Positions 24,966 through 38,000 of a stretch of 64,000 nucleotides of DNA are shown here, one piece after another. The stretch covers positions 142,576 through 206,575 of the forward strand of contig MNCI01017783.1 in NCBI GenBank assembly GCA_015680685.1. The letters are read 5' to 3'. This stretch comes from Gnetum montanum (taxonomy: Eukaryota > Streptophyta > Gnetopsida > Gnetales > Gnetaceae). The notes beneath the pieces are model-generated. The model worked only from the letters and a program-made list of their open reading frames with translations. It made no database searches and was not told the DNA's origin. Both the position numbers and the translations under genes were made by a program. Each line of letters opens with the position of its first letter. The stretch's first letter is position 1.

Positions 24966-26590
24966 GTTGGCGACCGTTTGGGATGCGACTTCCAACGAGT
25001 GTCCTCGAATAGGATTTAGGTGCTTGCTGGTCTCTGGCAGCACCAAGGCCTAGATACCTCCAAATAAACTCAGTAGTTAATGTGAGTATGTGTGTGTACT
25101 GTTGCGGTGTGCGGTTGTGAGAAATGTAACGATTGTGTTGTGTGTAAACTACAAATGACTTACTTTAAAGAGATTCAGCCAACTTTGCCAAGTACTGTGA
25201 GTTGTTGAAAATTTCCTATTTTGTTCAACTGCCTAGTCTACGCGGTCCTTATAATACCTACTTGTAACAAATAAAATTTTGCAAAAACATTTGAGCACAA
25301 CTCCGCAATCTACTCCTAATTTTCCCCAGAGAAAGAGATAGTTCCACAAGAAAACTAGAAATAGAGCAAGATTCGATGGAAATAAGTAGAAAAGAAAAGA
25401 AAGCAGATTTGTGTAGACCTCAAATATTTAAACAAGGTAAAATGACACGAGTAAACACTTCGCAATAAAGCTATCCCAAATTCAATATCTACGAATTGTT
25501 CAAACTTCCAAGGCTCAAACAAGCAATTTCTTCAAGAAAATCCTACTATGCTACCAAAAATTGCTGCGTAAACTACCACATACGAGACTCCATTTTGACT
25601 AGATAATAGACATCAACGATTGCATTTAAACAGAACCTTTAAAAGACTTGACAATTTCTGATTGAAATACCATGGGAATTCACTTTAAAGATAAAAAGAA
25701 GCTATTCTGGTCCCATCAACTGAATTCTCTCGACTACTAAATTGTTCAACGGCATGACTACAAACAGAGGCTCTCTTACAACAATCCCAATAGCAGTTCC
25801 CACACGTTGCACAATAACAAAATTTACTACTAAAATGCTCTTAAGGCTTTTAAACACAAGTGCTTTTATGGCAAAATTTCAATAGAAATTTCTATCGGGC
25901 AACAAGAACAGTAAGAGCAATCTAAAAATCCCAAAATTACTTGCCAAGGATGATACTGTCTAAACCACTAGCTAAAAAATTTAAACAAAATAAAAAATAA
26001 AATGCATAACTCACAAGACCATGACAAAGAGGCTGAAATATTTCCTTTAGCAAGCCATCTTACAAGCAATCGTCTTTACAAATCTACTTTGCAAATGCTC
26101 TTCTCAAGACCCCAAAGTGTCTTCAAGTGAGAGCCTAAGTGCTAATTAGTAGCCTTCCAAAGTGTGATGTATGAGACCTCCCAAAAGTCTCTTCTTCAAA
26201 AGTTTTTTTCCCCCAAAAAATTATCCTCCCCAAAAAATTCTTCAAAAAATTATCCTTCTCTCCCAAGTCCTCATGAAGCCTTTTTATAAGGTTTACAAGG
26301 TAGGTAGGGAAGTTACATATTTAAAAATATCTCACCTACCTTCTCTCCCAAGTAACTTGGCCAACCAATTAGGAGATTACTTACCCAACAAGTTAGGAGG
26401 TTACTTGCCCATTTAATTAGGAGGGAGTTATATAGTTAGGAAGTTATTCATAAAGTTAGGATGAATTAATATTTGTACATATTATAAATATTGCCTTTGT
26501 AAGTAATTTATTTAAATAAATCTAAAATCCCTAATCTAGTTTAATTTAATTAAAATTTTAAATGCTAAGTGTCATTAAGCTCTATATTTT
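24966..26590 (-). other. Unassigned LTR-like or promoter-containing sequence
   Basis: No coding frame is supported. On the minus strand a TATA box (CTTATAAAAAGG, about 26,290-26,279) is followed by about 300 bp of typical plant leader-like sequence, and the stretch ends GCCAACA at 24,966. This would fit an old LTR in reverse orientation, but I find no partner LTR, PBS or target duplication. GTGTGTGT-rich DNA lies at about 25,083-25,145. Confidence 0.3.
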
Positions 26591-27600
26591 TTCATAAAAA
26601 ATATAATATAATATCCACCTTATTGATGGTAGCGGTAGTTAATTTATCCTTTCTGCGTCTCCGATAATTGAAATTAAAATTCGGGATGGCCCGAAATATG
26701 AGCCCGAAGGTGAAGGCACCGATCCTGCAACTGTCCGCAACTAATTCAAAATATCTTCTTCGGCCAAAAATCGTTACCAACAACTGCCATCACAAGAGAA
26801 GACTCAGCCGCCGCATTAGGAAATGTTGTCGTGTGTTCCGTAAGCATCTGCAACTGTTGTAACCTCTGCCTCTCAAAAATTCCCTACAGGTTTTGATGAT
26901 TATATGATTTAATCCTTGTTTCGTAGATTTTCGCTGCCTTCCATCTGTGATAATTGGTAAACTATCTGGCTTTCAAATTTTTCTTCCAACATTTGGTGCA
27001 GATTCTTCAAGCAACGTCTGCCAGGGTTTTAAAGGCATTTTTCGTTGTTGCGGATGAAAACCCAGATTTGTTCATTGCGCGAAATAGGCGTCCATTCTTT
27101 TGAAATCCACAAGTGTCTCTGCTGAAATCGATGATATGCCCGCTACATTCTACCCTAAACTGGCCTCAGTTCTGTCTGCACAGCCTGCACGCAATTGTTG
27201 CCTGAAACCCCCTTTAACTTAGCTTAGTGGTGAAAGAAGGGCCTCCCACGTGCTCCACAAACTCAGGTTCAGCATCTGGTGAGTCAGCAACGTAAATCCG
27301 GCTGATGCGTGGGTGCAATCCTGAATGGCAAGCCAATGGATTTGCCCAAAAACCATGGCATGCAGTTCTATTTTTCTGATCTTCAATTTTTTTCTCTGGC
27401 AGCGTTAGCAATGGGCCTTTGAACTTACGGGAATTTGGGTTCGTCTGCAATACAGAACCGTTTACATCCTTTGATAATTTTAGATTTACAGGATTCAAAA
27501 CCTGTTGGTAGTCTGTTAGGTCCTTTACTTGCTTCCAACTCTTAGCCGATTTTTGATAATCCATTACCCACGGTGTTGTCTATTTTGCCAATATTAACAG
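26591..27600 (-). other. CpG-richer block with unrecognised ORF fragments, possible host gene debris
   Basis: This kilobase keeps many CpG sites (CGTTGCC, GCGCGAAA, GCCGCCGC), unlike the deaminated transposons around it. On minus, a 116-codon ORF (27,564-27,214) contains KFKGPLLTLPEKKIEDQ and EPEFVEHVGGPSF. A further open segment after a TGTAG acceptor (about 26,890-26,760) includes LQQLQMLTEHTTTFPNAAAE. A GTAAGT donor lies inside the first ORF at about 27,430. The pieces could be exons of a host gene or pseudogene. I do not recognise the protein and the frames do not join cleanly. Confidence 0.3.
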
Positions 27601-28801
27601 GGAGTATGCTTTCTTGTGGTAAATAATCACCTCCTTTTTTTAATTCCAATCTTCACTCAAGAAAATAACTTGACATTTTAATTTTACTTTCCAAGAAGGC
27701 TTCAACATCAAGATTATTTACCATTGGCTTACTTATCCAAGAATACCCATCAACTCACAATACTAAACTGCAAATTTACAACCAGGGATTGTGCTAATTT
27801 TGAACAAAATATTCCAACTGTTCCATGTAATGGTCAAATGTGCCAACACTTAACTACTCCAACCAAGAGCTATGCAAGTGGATCCTCCCCATAGTAGGCC
27901 TATGCCCTTACATAACCTCAATTAAGGAGTCCATGGGCCACATAGTTGATTAATGGTTACAAAAATCTAAGAACCAAAACCCAAAGAATCTACCTAATAA
28001 TTTCAACATGTTAAACTAAGACATTAAACAAAAACATGAAAATTATCAATGAGGTGAGTTATGAATAGCATTTATGGATGAGATAGAGAATGGAATGGAT
28101 GTACCAATTATGGTCACCTGAAGTCCCTTGTGAATTTCATGGTTAAATGACCCAATAAAGTCCAACCTTAGCCTAGACCAAAAGAAAACCACTTTCAGTG
28201 ACTTTGCCTCGCTACTCTAAGATCAATCCACCACCTCCTCAAGACACAAGAATGCTCCCCCAGACAACCACGATTTCTTATTTGAGAAGAAAAGAGAAGC
28301 ATGAAGTGAGAAAGGGCCTTAGTTAAAGGGGACCTTCAAGCATGGTAACATATCTTTCTAGTCCCATAGCCAATGCTTGTAGCTCGCTGATTTTGTCTAA
28401 GGGGTATGCTTTATATTCATATCATGTTTTTTTTATAGGAACCACACCATGCGAAGAATTATTTAACTTCCTATTATTGGTCAACATAAAACTGTAAGAA
28501 ATCCATGAAAACACACATGCACTCAAGCAAGTAGAGAGGCACAAAGAGTATTAAATTTCCTTGAAGTCACACCCTTTTCAAACCTTTGAATCTTTCCCAA
28601 GCTTGGAGACTANNNNNNNNNNNNNNNNNNNNNNNNNNNNNNNNNNNNNNNNNNNNNNNNNNNNNNNNNNNNNNNNNNNNNNNNNNNNNNNNNNNNNNNN
28701 NNNNNNNNNNNNNNNNNNNNNNNNNNNNNNNCCACCATTAGTAACTAGCTACATCATCACTGAGTCCTATTGGTAATAAAGCATTTTTATTAGAAAATAA
28801 G
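27600..28801 (-). mobile_element. E: 3' noncoding fragment of an A-like element, minus strand
   Basis: The complement is collinear with 2,460-3,400 of element A. Landmarks are AAAAGGGTGTGACTTCAAG (about 28,580-28,562), GCATGGTGTGGTTC (about 28,457-28,440), CCTTTCTCACTTC (about 28,320) and the GGGGAGGA..CCACT block (about 27,880). It contains an assembly gap (28,613-28,731). The Tat element F begins at 28,802 inside it. Confidence 0.7.
28613..28731. other. Assembly gap (119 N)
   Basis: A run of N within fragment E. The translated frame across it is meaningless. Confidence 1.
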
Positions 28802-30408
28802 TGAAACACCACTAATTTCGGCCTAACACTTTGAAACAAGAATGACTTAAGCCCTTTCAAGCTTTCGGGAGGAAAAATTTGGCTAAGGCATGGAAACCAC
28901 GCTCAACTAAATCATACCAGCTTGCTCATCCCGTCAAGTTGAAATCTTGCCCACAGCGTGACTAACTCTCGAAGTCTCAAAACTGAGCCAAAACAATCTT
29001 ATCTACAATGTGGAAGTCATCCTCAGAGCACATCCTTCACAGCTTCCAGTCCCAACTTCTGGAATGCCATATTTCAGCACAAAATTGCAAGTTTTTGGAA
29101 ATATTTCACATGTCACGCCACATGTCACGCTACAGCTTGACTGCAACGTGACTTACTCAAAGTGATTTCAAACAGGTCACATCCAGGCTCAAATTCCAGA
29201 TTCCATATCACTCTTAGGATCAACTATAGCCAAACAACAATTACACTCAAGAATCAAGCTTCAAAATCATAATTTCGAGAAAAACACACCATTTTCAAGT
29301 CATGTCACATTGCATTTCACGCTGCATGTCACACTGTGATCACTCTGCAGTGTGACTTACCATAAATAGCTCGAAACAAGGCACTTTTAGGCTCAATTCA
29401 TCATTCATAGTCAGGCAATCCTTGCACTTCAGAATTAGGCTTCAAAATTCCAAAATTTGGTGAAAATTTTCAAGTTTTGGTTCACTCACACGGAGGTCAC
29501 ACTACAGCGTGAATGTAGCGTGAGTGTCACATACGCACACTCAAGTCATGCTAAGACAAAATCAACTCTTCAGACAGCCACAAAACCACTCGAACCAACA
29601 TCCTATAGCAGTCAAGTCAAAGATTGAGAAGTTTCAAGAGAGCCAGAGTCAATTTCCCTTGATTCCATTGTACATTTTCACTTGTGAGGCTTGTTAGGCC
29701 TTCACGGTCTAAATTATATGTACTTTCATGGGCTTGAGTAAGCCACACGTTGTAAGATACGATGCACCTGGTCCAAAATGTAGCTTGCCGACACACATCC
29801 AACTCATGCACAATTGTCCACCAGACACGTGTCACTTGATCCATTTTTCTCTCATCCCTCAACCATTGATTCCATTCTTGAATTCCACACTCGAGCCCAG
29901 CCCAGCCCTATAAATACCTTATCAATTCACGTAAATGGGGTTGGCAATTTTGGAGTTGGATGGCTTAGAAAACTCAGACCAGCGATCCTTGGGTGCTCGA
30001 GCATGCTTGAATCCTGGCATCCAAGTACTTTTGAGATACATCACATCACATCACATCATCCTAGGACTCAACACTTGACTTTCCATCCACACGTGCAGCT
30101 ACGCTTTGACCAGTGCACATCTTTTCTAAGCAATACACTACAGTTCGTTTTGCCAGCCATTTATTATGTTTACTCTATGCTTTACATTCATTGTACTTTT
30201 GGTTTATTTTTTATTCACAATATAGTTTCTGCATATGTTTCTGTTTACATTTTATGCACACTATTTACGTTTTAAGACATCAGTTACTCTGCCTTCATTC
30301 CCTTTTCCAACTTACCATCAAGTGAAGGCAGGGTCAGCTGTGCCTGCCTAATGATCTTTTGGTATTTTTTTCCCTTCTAGCCTTACACTGACGATTTAGG
30401 TCAGTACA
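28802..30408 (+). repeat. 5' LTR of element F (1,607 bp)
   Basis: It starts TGAAACACC and ends GTACA, like the LTRs of H read in sense, and is followed by a PBS matching that of H. U3 (28,940-29,560) is crowded with GTCACGCTG-like motifs in both orientations at irregular spacing. TATAAATA lies at 29,909-29,916. Short ORFs inside (for example 29,814-30,275) have no family features and are taken as LTR background. Confidence 0.85.
29909..29916 (+). promoter_or_regulatory. TATA box of the F LTR
   Basis: TATAAATA about 1.1 kb into the LTR, preceded by a GC-richer stretch (GAGCCCAGCCCAGCCC), leaves about 0.5 kb for R-U5. This is the expected place for the start of genomic RNA. Confidence 0.65.
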
Positions 30409-30414
30409 GTAAAT

Positions 30415-30433
30415 TGGTGCTAGAATGAGGGAC
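30415..30433 (+). other. Primer-binding site of element F
   Basis: TGGTGCTAGAATGAGGGAC starts six bases after the LTR end. The PBS of H, TGGCACTAGAAGGAGGGAC (minus, from 61,123), has the same layout and differs mainly by transitions. It differs from the tRNA-Asp type site of element B. I cannot name the tRNA with confidence. Confidence 0.65.
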
Positions 30434-30479
30434 AACTTTCTTGTTGTCTGTTAAAACGTCAATCCCACTACCTGTCAAA

Positions 30480-30680
30480 ACTTATTCATCTTGTCCTATA
30501 GTCTCCCCATCGCAGTTGTCATGCTGTAGTTGTCATGCTGTAGTGGTCACGCTTTCTTGCAGTTGTCACGATGTCTTGTAGTTGTCATGTTGTCCTGCAG
30601 TTGTCACGCTATCCTGTAGTTGTCATGCTATGTTGCAGTTGTCACACTATAGTTGTCACACTACATTTGCTCGCATTCAT
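30480..30680 (+). repeat. Leader repeat of F: GTTGTCACGCTGTAG-like units
   Basis: About nine degenerate units of GTTGTCACGCTGTA / GTTGTCATGCT lie between the PBS and the gag start, spaced about 13-25 bp. The core GTCACGCTG is the motif that also fills the LTR U3 and intron 1 of the antisense gene (39,100-39,900). Confidence 0.8.
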
Positions 30681-30710
30681 CCCATCTAGCTTAGTTTACT
30701 CACGTTCATT

Positions 30711-33700
30711 ATGGAATCCTCCCAAATTAACCTGGTGACATTGCTGACCTCTAACTTTGGGACTGAAACCTCGAAACCTGTGACTGCTACCAAATCCATA
30801 ACTGTCATCAAACAGATAAACGCCCAAGTCCCTACATTCCAGTTACCTAGGCTACAAGGTAGAGACCCTACCTATGCAACTCTTACACTTAAACAATATA
30901 ACTTCATCTGTGTCAAGATCCAAGCCAACTTACTCATCGATCGTGTAGAGAGAGAAGCAAAGCGAGACTATGAACTTATCCACAAAGGAGGTTGTGAATT
31001 TATCCCCTTAGCATTTGACATAATCTCACTCTTTGAACATCACCATAAATCCATATCCCAACTTCTCATGGTAAGAAGCCAAGCCTTACAAACACCTCCG
31101 ATAGAGCCTCAGGGTGGAGATGAGGAGGACGACTTCACAGCCCAATCTAAACATGGGGATTCATACCATACCATCAGTCCCCATGCCCATACAAACCCAT
31201 TATTTCAACCTTTCCTGGAAGAGACTATATTTCCACCACCAGCTTCTCTATAGGAAGTAGCCATTCCCATTCCCACCTTCTCCAAGTCCAATGTTCAATC
31301 CAACACATCCACTTCCATCATACCTCTACAAATACAATCCCAACAGCATCCTCACCAAACTAATGTAGGATCAACCTTTCAACCTCAAGTGATTATGATG
31401 CCATTAGTCATACCAGCTTCCACATCTACCCATTACATACCTTAGGTGCATATCCAACAAGCACCATTCACTACTTCACAACCTGTGACTGGGCAGTGGG
31501 TCTCACCAGCTATCCAGCAAAACTTGTCTACCCATTATAGCATACAACACCCCATAGTCTCAACCCCGAATGTCGTCCCATCGCAGCAAACAAGAATTTA
31601 GCAATCTGTCTTTCCACAAACAATGCCACAATCGAGTCATTACCAACCACTGCTAGCTCAAACCACCAATCTGCCTACTACCCAAGAATGGGCCGACATG
31701 AAAAAAATGATGCATTCGTTAGTGGAAGAATTAAAATGCCTTAAAAATGTGAACACTGAGGAAGTCAAGGTACTAGACTTCTATCAAGATGATCCAATTG
31801 ACCCCTCAATCCCACTGCTAACCTTACCGAAGGGAGTTTCATTACCCTAGCTTACCAAGTATAATGGAGAAGGGGACCCAAATGCTCACCTAGTAATATT
31901 TTGAACAGAATGTCTACTTCTTCAGGCATGGCCTCATGTGATTCTGCATGTGTTTGCCATGTCCTTAATTGAAAAAGCCCTAGACTGGTACCAAGCTTTA
32001 CCCCATAGCTCTATATCTTCTCTAGAGGACTTGTTGCATAAGTTTGTCACCCATCTTAAATACAATCTGAAACCTGAAGCCACGTTAGATAGCCTGATTC
32101 AAATTAAACAAGTGCCATTAGAGCCAGCACAAAAATTTATCCAAAGATGGAGTGTAGCACTAAATGAACTATACAAGCCTATTCTTGAAACGTATCTACT
32201 TACCATCCTTAAGGCAACCGCGAATGACTTTATTAAATCAAAAATTTACTATTTGAAACCTTGCACCTTGAGCCAGGCATTTGTGCAAATTAAATACATA
32301 GAAGAGGCTGCACAAACAAGCAATGATCCAGCCTACTCGACCTTTAGGAGCCAACATACAAGGAAAGATAAATCCAAGACAACAATAGCAGCAGTGGCCG
32401 AGACAACCCAACCTAGCCATCTAGGAGAAAAGGGAAAACAACCCACTATCCCAAACAACTATGAAAGAAACACACCTATGCCTACACCTAAAACCCCCTC
32501 AAGTAGAAACACCAACATGGGTCATGCTTGCACCTTTGAAAGAAAAGACCCTACTCAATATACACCCTTACCCATGAAACCTTCATAATTTCTTGACCAA
32601 CTTCTAAAGGCTAGGTTAATCAAACATAAGCAAATGTCTCTCGTGGCCCCTCAAAAACATGGTCGATTCTGTGAGTTGGCCAAGAACCCAGGCTTAGCAA
32701 CACCTAATGAACCTCCCATTCTAAGAGGATTTAGATTGGATAGGTTTTATGAGTATCACCAATGACCTGGTCATGGAACTGATTATTGTTTCACCTTGAA
32801 ACAGGATATACAACATATGATTGACAAGGATGAGCCAAACCTACTCAGACCCCAAAACCAACCCATAGGAGTCTACAAGGATCCTCTCAACATCAATGAT
32901 GCACCATATGTAATTAATACTATCCATGTAAAAAGTAGACAAGACGTCTCATGAAAACCTTTCGTAATCCATAGGCCTTTAGAAAACACACCTACCCCAA
33001 CATCTTGTCAAATCCCTTTCATCGTGCACACATCCCCTACACCACTAAAGCCATTCGTCATCCGCATACCTTCTTCTATTGCAGCAACAACCACACCTTC
33101 TGAAAACCAACCCATTCCCTTTGTAATCTAGCTGCCAAAACACCCTAACACACAACCCACCTCCATTCCCCTGTGACCTTTGTCAGAACGTCTTGCCGAT
33201 AGATGAACAAGAGAGCGCTTGGAAAGAGAAAACCATCAGTACAAATTAGGACCACCAAAGCCTACTCCACTAAACGTTGTTCCCATAGGTCCATCCATTA
33301 ATGAGCCTAGCACGAGTCATCAAAGTGAAGATAATGTCACAGGTTGCGTCCCAAACCCAGCATCCTTAGCTACCAACCCAAAAATTCCTCCACGAGAAAT
33401 AAGGATGCTGGGCCAAATGGACCAAATCTCTATGGATAAGAATGTCCCAAATGGTAAAGATCTAACAACTGCGTTAACCCAGGTTACACAAGCCTTAAAA
33501 CAAAAGAATACTTCTCTAAGTCTATACGACCTAGTAATGAATTCATCTATACATCGGGAAGCTCTTGTACGAATGTTGACTTCGATCCCTGTTAGTGAGG
33601 ACCTTCTTGCAGATGAACCATCCATTTATGTAGTATTTTCCCCGCAACTTCAAGAATCAAAGGCCACATCCCTAGAGTTTTGTGCTAAGGACATCAAGCT

Positions 33701-33752
33701 AGATGAGAAAATAGGAGAAGTCACCACTGCCCCTGTGTTCATAACGATATAG
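30711..33752 (+). pseudogene. Tat-like Gag (element F), one frame with stop codons
   Basis: The start at 30,711 aligns with the H start (60,122). The N-terminal region with KQYNFICVKIQANL and YELIHKG (about 30,890-31,000) is shared with H, then comes a Pro/Gln-rich stretch. The Gag capsid domain lies at 31,770-32,330, with ALDWYQALPHSSISSLEDLL and FIQRWSVALNELY. The nucleic-acid-binding knuckle reads YEYHQ-stop-PGHGTDYC (about 32,746-32,787), where H has CEYHQRNGHGTDFC; so its first Cys and one residue are lost. A second Pro-rich tail follows. From 30,711 to about 34,220 the frame never shifts. It is broken only by stops, several where H has Gln or Arg codons. Confidence 0.85.
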
Positions 33753-34407
33753 GTTAACCATTTCAAGATACATAGGGTGCATGTTGATGACGACGTAGCA
33801 ACAAACGTAATACCTTTTCCTATCATCAAAAAATTGGGGCTTACTGAACAAATACAGCCCACGACAACCTCTTTCTTGAAATCCTTTAATGGTTCCTATG
33901 TTGGGGTGAAAGGTATGATCACCTTAGATTTCATAGCAGGAAACCAGTTCCCCACATCAGCTGAATTCATAGTGGTTGATGAAATGCCAGGGTTTAATCT
34001 AATCCTAGGACATCCCTGGCTAGCTCAACTTAAAGTTGTATCCTCACCAATCCACCAGGAGATCCACTTATCTTATGAGGGTGGTGAAATCATCATACAT
34101 GGGGACACAACGGTATCGATCGCTTCCTCACCCCCTGAGATAAGTCAAAAGTCAAAAATTGAGTTCGTTGAGCCTAAGCAAGAAACTGTGAACATACATC
34201 AATATATGAACCCAATGTTAACTCACAACCCTACTAGGACTGAAGAAACACGAGCACGCAAACATAGGAGCCATTCCTATTGATGTCTCTTGGTTGAAAT
34301 TACCCTTTAACATCACCAATGAAGGGGAAGGTGAGTATAAAATCATACCTACATGCCCAAACCCACATGTTAAGCTACAAAAGATCAAGAGGCAACTCAA
34401 CAACTAG
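33753..34407 (+). pseudogene. Tat-like aspartic protease (element F)
   Basis: It follows Gag in frame after a TAG at 33,750-33,752, where H has CAA. The active site reads VHVDDDVATNVIPF (about 33,778-33,820), against VHIDDGAATNV in H, so the Gly-Ala of the catalytic loop is changed. FNLILGHPWLAQLK (about 33,993-34,032) and IHQEIHLSYEGGEIIIHGD (about 34,050-34,110) are the C-terminal landmarks. A frameshift near 34,240 separates the conserved tail (VSWLKLPFNI, stop at 34,405-34,407), which aligns with H up to its stop. Pol does not follow; the antisense gene does. Confidence 0.8.
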
Positions 34408-35044
34408 AACGAAACTACCACATGTCCGAAATGATGTTAAACTACCAATCGTCTAGTACAACGTTAAACTGCCAACAAACGTCCGCAATGACATTAAACT
34501 AGCTATGGTCAGAAATGGTCGGTTCCTTTTAAAATTTTTCTAAAACTATTATTGATTTTTTCCCACCATGGCATAAAACTGGCAATCTTTCTTTCCTTAG
34601 CAACAAAGGCAATAGTCCACCATGACTCTAAACTGGTGTAAATAGCCCAAAATGGTTTTAAAATAGGATTCAATGTGATACAAGTTTACAAACATTCACT
34701 ATATTATGTCAAGTTCTTTTTCAAATAATACAAGTTATAGCTTTAATTTATGACTTCAATGTTACTTTTCTATTTTACAAGTATTGATTCACATTTCATT
34801 CCTCCATTTTACAGTTAGTTACATGAATATGTTCACTATAATACTTGAAAAGGAAAATAAAAAGAGAAAACAAAAAAATAAAAAAATATATATGAGTCAA
34901 TATGGTAGTAAAATTCCAACACGTTATGCCATAACTAGGTCCATGTTACTACATTTGTCAATCATACATTTCCATCAAAATTCCAAAAAATCTCAAAAAC
35001 ATTTAGTAGCTAAAATTTGATTAACGATAAGCTCATAAAGGAGG
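34408..35044. repeat. Spacer between protease and antisense gene of F, with TTAAACT motifs
   Basis: No gene. 34,420-34,660 holds about six copies of a 20-25-bp motif of the form GTCCGAAATGATGTTAAACT, GTCCGCAATGACATTAAACT or CACCATGACTCTAAACTGG. The same motif in the same orientation relative to the element recurs in H (55,730-56,020 and 45,050-45,400). The remainder is AT-rich. A 78-codon ORF at 34,784-35,020 is not supported. Confidence 0.65.
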
Positions 35045-38000
35045 CTACTTCCCAAGATCCTCTTCATCGTCCGCTCTCCCTCCACTGGGGCCAGCTCCAT
35101 CATTAACATGTCCCTATAGCAGAAAACAAAAAAAAACAAAATAGGTAAGAGTAGGAAAGCAAATCATGAACACAAAAATAATAAAAATAGTAACACTAAC
35201 AATGAAAACAACAAAACCATACAAAAATGAATGCCACAATAAATCACTCACGAGTGAGGAAGGCCCTACGCTAGCCTCTAAACACTGTAGAATCTCCCTC
35301 TCAGGCACATTTTCCCAATCCTCCTCCAAGCCAAGATCAATGCCAGTGAGTGTTTTTCCCTTGTCCACCGGGGTCCAAGTAGGATGCTCAAGAGAGAACA
35401 CGCCTATCGCAGCCTCCCCAAAGGTGGTGGTAATTATCCTCTCAAGAGATCCCTCCACCTCAGTGCACTCAACAAACCTATCATAAGTAGACCGCAAACC
35501 TAACCCATCAATGAACATCTCCATCCGGTGATGTTCAATTGACTCCTCCTTCAACCACTTCTTATACTAATGCTTGTGGTCCTTTTGGTCCTAGCCTCAC
35601 TTCCGTACTTTTGCAGCAAAGGATTTCCAATCCTGACATTTCCTATTCAACAAATCTATATGTGCCCTTTGTTCTACTAAGTCCCGCATCACCTGCACTT
35701 TGCTGTTTAAAATCATCCAGTAACGCACATAGGTAATTTCAGATATGCGCCAAGTGCTATCACAAGATAGTCTAGTAGTAGCAAGATCGTAACGCACATA
35801 GGTAATTTCAGATATGCTCCAAGTGCTCTTCTCTTTCTCCTTTGCCTATGCATCTTTCAATGAATGCACCTCATCGCATAAGTACTCAACCGAACGTCTA
35901 CAAGTCCAAAGCGACTTGGTGTTTTGTACGATGCAACCATAAAATGCATCGTACACATTCCTTAGGACTTGCTAAATATTCCCTGGCAATTCAGGGAGAG
36001 CATCAATGTGAGTAGCTTCAAAGGGATCCCACTGAAGCTTGGCGCCTACAATTGTAAGTACCACATATAGGAATCAACTATAATTAATGAACGCAAAGAA
36101 ACACGATAAACCCAAACGCTTAGCATAATACATAAAACACACATACCTAGTTCTGGATGAGCTTCTTGTAAGAGATAACCACATCATTAATGATGCCTTT
36201 AACAAAGTCTATCTTACTAGGCATCTCAGGCCATGGCCTTAGCCGGTCAGTTGGTGTGGGACAAGCTGGGGAGGTGACTTGGATTGGAACCTGAGTTCCT
36301 GACATCTCTGCCCGAGATGCGTATGCCTCAGAAGTCTCAACATTTACCCCTGATGCCAGAAACAATCAAGATAATTAAAAACAACACATGAAAATTAAAA
36401 GGTGCAAAAACATGGATTGTGCTAAAAGAAACATACCAAAAGGCCCTTTGTTGTTTAGCTCGAGTGGATCACCAAGCTGCAACGATCCATTGAAAAAGCC
36501 ATCAAGGACATCTCTTTCATCACCCGAATGGATGCCTCTTTCATCACTGGGTCACCTGAGTGCATCCAAAGCCTCTGTAAGCCTCGTTTCCATGACCTCT
36601 ATCACATCCTCCTCTTGCAAGGTGGGAGATTCTTCAATCGTTTCTTCTCTTTCCTTTGCTTCTTCTTCCGACCCTGTGACAATTACTTTAGGATCGACCA
36701 TTGGGGCCAAAGTCTCCCTCTCTTTCTCTAGACTATCCTCTGATAACACCAACATTCTAACGTTAGTATGACCTAGGGTACATATACATTAAACAAAAAT
36801 ATACATTAAAATGTCATAATAAATAAATTAATAACAATAAAATTAAATACTTACCTTCCACTAGCAATACAAACCGAATCTTCTTCACCCTTGGTAATAT
36901 TGCATCTAGAGTAGGCTCCCTTGGGCATTCTTTCCTCTTCACCTTCATCTTGGACTTCCCAACGATCTTGCCAATCAAATATTTGACCCTTTTCACAAAT
37001 GTGCATAGCCCAAGTGGTTCCAATCCCAAACTATCATGGGAATGATGGAAAAGGCTGGCGGCACCTCCACTAGTGACTGATACTGATTCCTCAATGTCCT
37101 CTGGTGGAACCTAGCATCTAGTGGTGCTAAATAGGTGGCGAATCCAAGGACGAGATAATTGGGAACGGTCCCTAAAAACATAGTGGTTATCATCATAAAC
37201 CACTAGGAACTTAGTGAACCTACGTAAATACCCTGCAAAGAAAGCAAAGGTAAAATGAGATCTAGCATGGACGTTGGAACATAACCTGATGATCTCCCCT
37301 CGAAGACCAGATACAAGAAACTGTGCCCAGTTGTAGCGCCTTCCTGTCTCTAAAATGGAATGTATGACACATGTGGTCTTGATCCCAAGGTTTCTCCCTT
37401 TAGAGAGAGATTTGGGAAATGCCCGTGCCTGGAAGAGAGGATATAAAAAGTTCATTTCCATTGATCGGATGTCATCTCGCATAGTAAAACCTTTTCGACC
37501 CCGAGACACACCTAACCATTCCTCCAACTCTCTTATGACCTGGTCATCTTTTGTTGCTTTGTCTATAGACACCATGGCACCATCCATGGGCATGCCAAAA
37601 AGATCAGAGAGAAATTTAGTGGTCAAGTGAAAAGATACCCTAACCCCTCAGACCCATGTGCTAAAATGGGAAGCATCACCACTGAAAGAATCTACAATAG
37701 TGACTATCTGAGTGGCCGGAATGCTAGGAGTTAAATCTAAAAATAAGTCCATCAAACATGCTCGGGTAAGGCAACTGATGGTTAACTCAGGGGCTTCCCT
37801 TTGCAACCACTTTTTTGACTGCTCCACCTCCCCAAATTTCATGAAAAGGGTGGCCTCAATGCACCCCCGTTATAATAGTGACTTCTACAGGAGGGATGGC
37901 TGCTGTAAAGAGAAAACATAGAGCAAAAAGTTAAAAACATAGTACAAGATAAGGTAACAAAAGAAAAGAAAATAGAGACTAGAGCATGATCATTTACCAT

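Noticed and set aside
24966-24990. TTGGCGACCGTTTGGGAT as a PBS
   Set aside because: It resembles a plant retrotransposon PBS, but no LTR ending in CA precedes it on plus and no coding region follows.
29814-30325. 153- and 70-codon ORFs in the F LTR
   Set aside because: Overlapping in two frames, no domain, located across the TATA/R region of an LTR.
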